Source: Caenorhabditis remanei (taxonomy: Eukaryota > Nematoda > Chromadorea > Rhabditida > Rhabditidae). From it: DNA of 64,000 bases. Location: positions 9,467,717 through 9,531,716 of the forward strand of contig NC_071330.1 of NCBI RefSeq assembly GCF_010183535.1, in the 5' to 3' direction. The position numbers and the translations under genes are program-made. The notes under the pieces are model-generated. The model was not told where the DNA came from, did not search any database, and saw only the letters and a program-made list of their open reading frames with translations. Shown piece after piece: positions 57,412 to 64,000 of this stretch; position 1 is the stretch's first letter, and every line of letters starts with the position of its first letter.

Positions 57412-58080
57412 TGCGCTGTGAACTGGTCTACGTTGCAGTTATAAAACAGAGCTAGCAAGAGACCTAGAATGATAGAGAAAATAACGACTGGCGCGAGCGT
57501 GAAAAAGGAACACAAAAAGGGGTAAAGAAGGGGAGCGAGAGTGGAAGAGGGAGACTCCACCGTCAAGAAATTCAAGATTTTTGAATTGAACTATTCGTGT
57601 GTGAATTTTTAAAAAATAACAGCACCGTGTCATTGAAAAAATGGAGAAATGATTTCACAAGGGAATAAAAGAGCAAAATGTGAACTTAATAGTAAGTGTA
57701 AGGCAGAATAAATGACAGCCAGTAGAGTAGTCTACAATAAAATGTATTCTTTGAGTCACACCCCTTCTGACCAGATGCATTCTCGGAATATCAAAGAGAA
57801 TCTGTTAGCACTTAAGTGATATGAATCAAAGAAATGAAGAACAAGACTTCTTGACCAAAATGCTATACTAATTATACTGCATTTTTTATATTTAGGATAA
57901 ACAGAAATAGAAAGTGAGAACTTCACGTTCACCTACCGCCGAATCTACATTAGAGCAAGATTCTTGAATCGGAAACGTAGTGAATAATTATCCTTCTTTA
58001 TTGAGAGAAAAAATAAAAAGAGCAATCGAAAAAGGGAAGAAATAACACAAAAAATCTTTAAGATCGTAAAAGATGTATCC

Positions 58081-58147
58081 TGGTGTGGGTTCGAAACCCA
58101 CACGACGTTTTCCAATGCAAAAGCTCAACCGACTGAGCTACGCAGCC
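58081..58147 (-). pseudogene. tRNA-derived relic (Lys-like)
   Basis: Minus strand carries a tRNA-like D arm (TAGCTCAGTCGGTTGAGC) and T arm (GTGGGTTTCGAACCCAC), so both polymerase III boxes survive, but the anticodon arm does not pair properly and the 3' side cannot close the acceptor stem. Probably a pseudo-tRNA or SINE-type relic. Confidence 0.6.
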
Positions 58148-58830
58148 ACGATTCAACGCCGGCTGAGGGCGAACATAAACTTGAAGTCCATCTACGCTTC
58201 AGACACAGTTTCTCACCCTTCGATTCAAAGTAATTTCTACTGAAATTTGAAAATTTTCCGAAAAATCTCGCAACCCATTTTTCAGCACTCGACTTTAATC
58301 GTGGTCATTACCCTAACGAATTAACATGATCAATTTGATTTCTATCCGAGTACTTTCTCAAGACTCTCTGAACCCTCAATCCACACGTTTGTCACATCGT
58401 GCGACGTGTGTTCATCAGCCATACGCTAGACATAAAAGGAATTCCCAGTCATGACAGGTCACATATTCACATTCATTCTAGGACATACGTATTGGCTACC
58501 CATCATATTGATACCTCTATTCCGAATCTTCCAGAATTATTCTAGAACCAAAAGTTTTGAAGTAAATGAAAGTTTTCTTCTCATTTTTTATGAATTCAGT
58601 TAGGTTTCCAATTATTCTCAGCATTGTTTGATTTCCTTTGAACGGCGTCGAAAAGAGCCGGCTAACACTTGAGTGTGAAGGAAAGTGTTGGTGTAGATTC
58701 ATCTCAATAACGGTCAAAAGTGTGAACTAAACAATCTAATCCTTTCTTGGGGAAGGCTGGAAAAATGAAAAAGAACGTCGAAACTACTTCTAGTTTATCC
58801 CCGAAGTATGAAAAGCTGTAAGTGCAGCAC

Positions 58831-58890
58831 CGGAATAAATCAGTCGGTTACCTTTTCGCATTGCCGAAAACTCATGTGTTGAGCCCCACC
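58831..58890 (+). pseudogene. Second tRNA-like relic
   Basis: Plus-strand text AATCAGTCGGTTACCTTTTC, GCATTGCCGAAAAC and TGTGTTGAGCCCCAC parallels the relic at 58081-58147, in opposite orientation, with stronger decay. Confidence 0.4.
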
Positions 58891-59130
58891 ACTCCATTAT
58901 TCTAGAAACTTTTCAAAAAAGAGCCACGTTGCCACAACTGCTTTTTGAAGGATTTGAAACCCACGATTTTTTCTCACTTCATAAAAAGATGAAGCCCAAA
59001 CGTGACCTTTCCTAGTTCCCCTTATCTTATCAATTAATCCATCTGGAAGCTCCGCCCACTTTCTTCGTATAAAAGAAGTGAGAAAATGAAAAAGAAGTTA
59101 TTGCCACAGTTGGACAATATCGGAAAAGTC

Positions 59131-59654
59131 ATGAGGTGAGTTGGAATTCCCTATTTGGATTAAATGGTTGATTTTAGAACTCTTTCCGCCATTCTCTTTG
59201 TCGCCGTCTCGTTGAGCAGTGCTCAATTGATGCCAAGTGCAAAGCACAACCAATTCATTGAACTGAACCTCAACAGATACAACAACGATGATCATATCAT
59301 CCGATCTGATATTTCGGTGCCAGATGTGGTTGTCAACAGACATCACATTTCTTCGGAGGATATTGTTGAGAAGCTCAAGGTAACTTGATTGATGTGGTTG
59401 AGAAGGGGTTTTATCAAAATTTCTTCTTTCAGGAGCATGTCAAAGAGGCTGCTGAACACTTCCTTACGTTGGATGATACTGAGAAGTTGCATGCCTCTAT
59501 CGACCTTCCACAAGCTATCCATTCATCTCAATGGACAAATAATAATGGAAAGAGATCAGTCAATGAAGACGTTGATTATGAAGCAACTGCCGAACTTTAC
59601 AAACAAGCTCTCAGTTTCCTCGACAAATATGATGTCGAGATGCGTCTGAACTGA
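59131..59654 (+). CDS. Small secreted protein with a GKR processing-like site
   Basis: Exons 59131-59135, 59178-59379, 59433-59654; phases agree, 142 residues. ATG 59131 is chosen because it is followed after the first intron by a classic signal peptide (MRTLSAILFVAVSLSSAQ); an upstream in-frame ATG at 59086 would bury it. The mature part is charged and helical (ISSEDIVEKLKEHVKEAAEHFL) with no cysteine. The dibasic NNNGKRSVNED motif at about residues 102-112 has the form of a prohormone-convertase site with an amidation glycine. No family recognised; a neuropeptide-like or other secreted precursor is possible, and the GKR may be fortuitous. Convergent with the ABCG gene. Confidence 0.8.
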
Positions 59655-60200
59655 TTTGAGAGTCCAAACGAAAAGAAGTGTACCTTCCCCCAAAATGAGT
59701 AGAATCGTGTCTTCCGATAGTAGTAGTAATTATGATTTTTATTGAATGAAAGATGTTTTTTGTTTGCTTTTTAACACGATTAATGAATGAGCAGCTTCAT
59801 TCAATTTTCATGAACAGTAGAAAACCCGTACAACTCTAGACTCAAGAAGGACAAGTCTAGGTACGGGTCACACTTTCAACGGTCTACACCAACACTATAT
59901 GTTACACTCGGGTGTTAGAGGAGCCCGTTCGAGGCTATTTTTAATGAATGAAACGACCAAGGAAGATTCTGTAAAAGAAAACAAAGAGGGGGCGAGAAAC
60001 TACCAAACTTAACTTTACAAACTGAAACGCGAGACTCTCTGTTGTTGTTGTTCACAGCCCCTCTACCTGTTTTGAAGGTCTACCTGTTTTGGAGAAAAAT
60101 GTATATTCATGTACTTTAAAAATAGAGCTATGAAAACTTCAATTCTAGTACTTTATTTTTCAAGTCATACTGATATTTTCTAAAAACTGAAGCTCAACGT
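59655..60200. other. Intergenic region between convergent genes
   Basis: About 545 bp with no exon seen; an imperfect hairpin lies near 59820-59870 (CCCGTAC...GTACGGG). Confidence 0.5.
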
Positions 60201-62657
60201 TCATCTATTCGCAATGACTCTCCGAACGAGACCAACATATCCAATGATATAAATCACAATTGTCAAATAGATCATTGCAATCCAATTGGTATAAAGATTG
60301 GCAGATTCAAATGAAAAGTTGTTGACGACGGTTCGACCACTTTCTTCGCACAAAGAATCCGGAATCAGTTGTTTCTGTCCATGCCGATCAAGAGCTTGGC
60401 ACGTGATGTTGTCAAATTTTTCGTGTTCAAATTGATTAACAACCAACGATTCATATCCATAACGGAACCTGAAAATGAATTGAAATAAGTTCGGAAATCG
60501 AGAAAGAGACTAACCATGAGAGATACTGAACCCAACTGATCCATACATGCATTTCAGAAACATTAGTGAAGAGACCGCCTGTTAGAGAGAATACAGTCAG
60601 AAGAGGTCCAGTGACTGTCACTGCGATTGCATAGGATGGGGCAGTCTAGAAATGAAATAATAGAAGAAAGTAAAAGAAGATAAATATAAACTAACAGCAC
60701 AAACGGCGATTCCTAATGCAGCAACATTCCATTCAATAATCATACAAGTAATCATTTGTCTCAAAAAAGTTACCACATTGATAGGAAATCCAACGAAAAA
60801 GTAGGAAGACAACACGAGAACAATTCCATCAACAGTGAAAATTGGAAGAAATGAAAGGATTTTAGCAATGTAGTAAGCCGAAATTGGATATATTCTGTCA
60901 TCGTATTCACGAACCAATGGTGGATAATCAGCAGGCATAAACGCTTGAATTCCGAAGATTGTAGAGTAAGTCAGTTCAGAAATATAATAGAAGAGAGCTC
61001 CCTTGTAACCAGTCAGTCCATCCTACAATACATATATTTGATTTGTGATTAGAGGATAGATCATTCAAGTACCTGATCCACTTCCAATCCATAAAACAGT
61101 AATCCGATGAACAATCCCATAAACAACTTTTGAATCATTTTTGCTTTCATTATTGCTGGATTTCGAATATTATCAAGCATATATCTGAATTCTTTATTTA
61201 ATTGAATGGAGTAACAAAGAGGAAACCGACCGATTGAAAAGTGCCATCAAGAGAACAAAATACGAAGCTGAATGATGTGGAGTCATTGCTCGAACATCTT
61301 TTGTCTGATCCATTAATTTCAGAAGACGTTCATGATACACACTCTTCTCAAACTTGTCGCACAACTCCTGACATCTCTGTTTACATGTTTCTGCTTCAGA
61401 TGGTTTTATTGCCAATGTCTGAACCGAACATATTCGAATTCTTCCTTCAAACCAAATGAGAAAAGCAAGAAAGAAACATACATCAATGAAGTAATCAGCA
61501 GGATTTGTATGGTCTGGAACTTGGTAGCCACAGGCAGAGAAATGATGAATTGCTTCGTCGATGGCTCCGTGGAATGCAATTCTTCCTTGAGCCAAGAATA
61601 CAACCTAAGATGAAAAAATGAAAAAAATATATATTCAGCTGACACGTACCTTGTCAAAAATTTCGAAAACTTCAGAGGAAGGTTGATGAATTGTGCAAAT
61701 GATTGTTTTCCCTTTCTCTAAAGCCATGGCTTCCAAAGTCTGAAAATCGTGAATCACCGATCTTCTAGTTGGAAAAACACAAACTTTGACAACTTGAAGT
61801 GACATATGAGAATCTAATCCAGTAGTTGGTTCATCACAAAATATAATTGGTGGATTATTGATCATCTCCGTTGCAAATGCAAGTCTTTTCATCTCTCCGC
61901 CTGAAATTCCTTTCTTGATCCCTGGAATCCCGATCCGACTATTTTTTGGTTTTTCCAATAGCATTTCATTCATCACTTCTTCAACACGTTTCGCTCTTTC
62001 TGATTTTGAAGTTCCAGGTGGAAGTCGAAGTTTTGCTTGAATCTCCAAATGTTCTTTCACCTGAAATAGTTGTTTTCAGAAGGTTTTCCATCTCTTACAA
62101 TCTCGAACTCACAGTTAGTGTGCCCATGAATAAATCTTCCTGTTGAACATAAGCCGACACACTCGTAACTCCCTTTCCAATATTCTGTCCGTTGACTAAT
62201 ATCTCTCCTTCCACGTCAAGTCCCTTCAGATTTCTTTGTAAAAGGGTATTCAAAAGTGTCGTCTTTCCAGCTCCACTGGCTCCCATCAAAGCGATTACTT
62301 CTCCTGGAACAGCACATCCACTTACTCCATTTAGAAGAACTCGTCCTGCTTTTGTTGTTACCTACAAGTTTTCAATTCACAATAATATTTGAATCTAAGA
62401 TTCCAACTTTCAGATTTTTCCATTGCAACGTCACCAAATTGTCCCATTTTCCAACTTCAATATCATTGTTTTCTGTCTCTCTCGCACTCAATAACGTTTT
62501 CGTTGTCTCTGAAAATTAACTCATCAGATATGAGGATGAGGGTAACTGTGTGGACAAAAAAGCTTTGCAGTTTTCAAATGTTACGGTTCCAACGGACAGC
62601 TAGGTACAAAGATTGTTACAAAACTTTTTTACACTGACCATTTTTTGAGGATTCCAT
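60201..62657 (-). CDS. White-type ABC transporter, ABCG half-transporter
   Basis: ABCG family half-transporter (WHT group in worms), a membrane exporter that dimerises. Ten or eleven exons on the minus strand: 62657-62639, 62508-62408, 62361-62113, 62060-61785, 61739-61650, 61604-61482, 61418-61231, 61184-61073, 61022-60696, 60645-60515, 60468-60201; every junction is in phase, 627 residues. N-terminal ATPase: Walker A GASGAGKT (67-74), Q-loop VQQED, signature ISGGE (175-179), Walker B IIFCDEPTTGLDS, H-loop TIHQPSSE. The C-terminal half has about six membrane spans with ABCG landmarks RNPAIMKAK, GLTGYKGALFYY and SWVQYLSWFRYGYE, and a late Cys-containing extracellular loop. All catalytic motifs are intact. 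The substrate cannot be told; I do not assign a particular wht number. Confidence 0.93.
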
Positions 62658-63156
62658 ATTATAGAAATGAGCAATTCGAACAAAAGGAAGATAAGTAATC
62701 CACTATACGTAGGAAAGGAAACACAAAAATAGAAACGTGGAGATTTGTAATGGAATTTCCAGATTATCACGGAATTCTCTTCAACAGCTATAAACGGTAT
62801 ACCATCTCTTCATGAACTGAAATCCCGAAAGAAGAAGAGGTGAGGCCGAGAAATGACGAAGGAGTACTTCCTTGCTTCCAACCAGAAGCAACATAAAAAA
62901 TGATTTTTCTGGAAATTCTTAATTATTCTGAAACTGAAATCTTCTGTTTGGTATATAATTGTAACAATATCTCTCGATGCCTCCTTGCCCTTACAATTTG
63001 AGAATTTTCGAATCATTATCAGAATAAGTTCCAGTTTCAGTAACAACTTTCTGTGCTCGATAGTTTAAGATGGTTGTATTTTTCGAATTTTATTTCAATC
63101 AGACTTTTTTCAGTGAGTAATATTTGGGAATAGTTCAATAATTTGTGTTTCCTCTG
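62658..63156. other. Intergenic region between the ABCG and second T-box genes
   Basis: About 500 bp, no exon recognised; holds the ABCG promoter and the T-box 3' flank. Confidence 0.5.
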
Positions 63157-64000
63157 TTATTCCATTTCCAACGGATGATAATTCTGAAAATGAAATCGTT
63201 TGAAATATGGTTTCTCCGAATGGAAACTACCTGTTCAGTTTGAAAATATAAATTTTCAAGTTCCATTTCCTGTGGAGACCATATCTCATGATGAAATCCC
63301 AAAATATTATAAACATTCTCTTTAATCTGTTCTCGTTTGCATCCTGGAATTAGAACTGAATTCCAACCAAACACAGGAATATAAATATCTTCAATGAGCT
63401 CTTCAACAACAATTCTATTGTCTTGGATTGATCGATGAACAATTTGATCTTCGATATGAGAATAATGAATTGAAGAAGTAGGAATTGAGTACAGTAACTG
63501 TTGATTCAGTGGATACTGTACTTGTGGATAGAGGAGAAAATAATCAAATGGATATGAATTATGTGGATACGGTACACTCGTTTCTCCAATTCCATTCGGA
63601 AATCCATTCGAATAAGTTGGATAAAATGAAGTCATCTGTTGAGATTCTTTTGGAGACAATTCCAATGAAAGTAGATTGACTGGCTTCTCATTTTCTTCAA
63701 ATGAATTTAGAGAAATGAGTGGACAATTCAATTGATTCCTTCGTTTTGCATGACGAACAGGTATCGATTGATAACTTTTAACAGCAATGAAAACGAGTAA
63801 ATCGAAACGATAATCGATTGAAATTCCAGTTGAAACATTGAAAATTGTGAGAATAGGAATGTATTTATGACCAGGTTCCACATATGCCTGAAACGTAACA
63901 ACGGAATTATTCAAAATGGGAAGAATTCTTTGAGAAAATAGTTAGTGCTTTCCAGAAGAAAACTCACCATATTTTGCCTTTTTTCATTGAATTCTCTCGT
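63157..64000 (-). CDS. Divergent T-box gene (3' part; runs off right edge)
   Basis: Exons (minus): beyond 64000 to 63968, 63887-63232 and 63183-63157, phases consistent. The preserved end of a T-box domain is visible: AYVEPGHKYIPILTIFNV, then FIAVKSYQSIPVRHAKRRNQL, matching the HKY-P strand and the FIAVT-YQ recognition region but with a diverged spacer. The rest is a long Tyr/Pro/Ser-rich C-terminal region. It belongs to the fast-evolving nematode T-box group and is not a close copy of the T-box gene at 55269-56452. The N-terminal T-box exons are outside the window. The last exon (NYHPLEME) is short and its assignment moderate. Confidence 0.72.

Overview
This is a nuclear genome window from a nematode, almost certainly a Caenorhabditis of the Elegans group. 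Introns are mostly 45-60 bp with TTTTCAG acceptors, codon use is AT-biased, and several products are unmistakable worm orthologues: DRG1 GTPase, PEN-2, a 559-residue collagen prolyl 4-hydroxylase alpha subunit (DPY-18 type), a White-type ABCG transporter and T-box factors. The species cannot be named from sequence alone. From memory, the C. elegans relatives of pen-2 and dpy-18 both lie on chromosome III.

Layout. (1) 1-10.5 kb: drg-1 (minus, runs off the left edge) with a 7.3 kb intron that contains a complete multi-exon plus-strand gene for a single-pass membrane protein; then pen-2 (plus), sharing a 300 bp divergent promoter with drg-1, and a START-domain lipid-transfer gene (minus). (2) 10.5-15 kb: no recognisable gene. 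(3) 15-41 kb: an unstable island. Two copies of a broken protein kinase gene (15.4-17.3 and 24.9-27.0 kb) have introns filled with an AGAATC-type minisatellite and a fragment of a WD40-like gene. A decayed LINE, a histidine-phosphatase gene of UBASH3 type (20.7-21.9 kb), and a near-identical block of 2.8/3.6 kb present twice (21.8-24.5 and 36.9-40.6 kb) follow. Between the block copies lie kinase copy B, a frameshifted WD40-like gene (32.7-33.9 kb) and at least ten foldback or MITE-type elements, several nested inside one another with clear target-site duplications. (4) 40.6-44.5 kb: no gene seen. (5) 44.5-64 kb: a compact gene-rich arm: NTPase-ankyrin (ANKRD50-like) gene, a multi-pass membrane protein, dpy-18, an MSP-domain protein, a T-box gene, tRNA-Thr, two tRNA-like relics, a small secreted protein with a GKR processing-like site, an ABCG transporter and the 3' part of a second, divergent T-box gene.

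The genes do not form one pathway: ordinary housekeeping, cuticle, signalling and developmental genes flank a repeat-rich, recently rearranged middle. No wholly new system is proven. The most notable signals are the gene nested in drg-1, reciprocal decay of the two kinase copies, an 85 bp filler insertion copied from two separate parts of kinase locus A, the WD40 fragment that keeps a reading frame its full-length relative has lost, the nested foldback elements with 8-10 bp target duplications, and the duplicated block, which may be biology or an uncollapsed haplotype. Exon boundaries were placed by hand from splice consensus and reading phase; small errors are possible.
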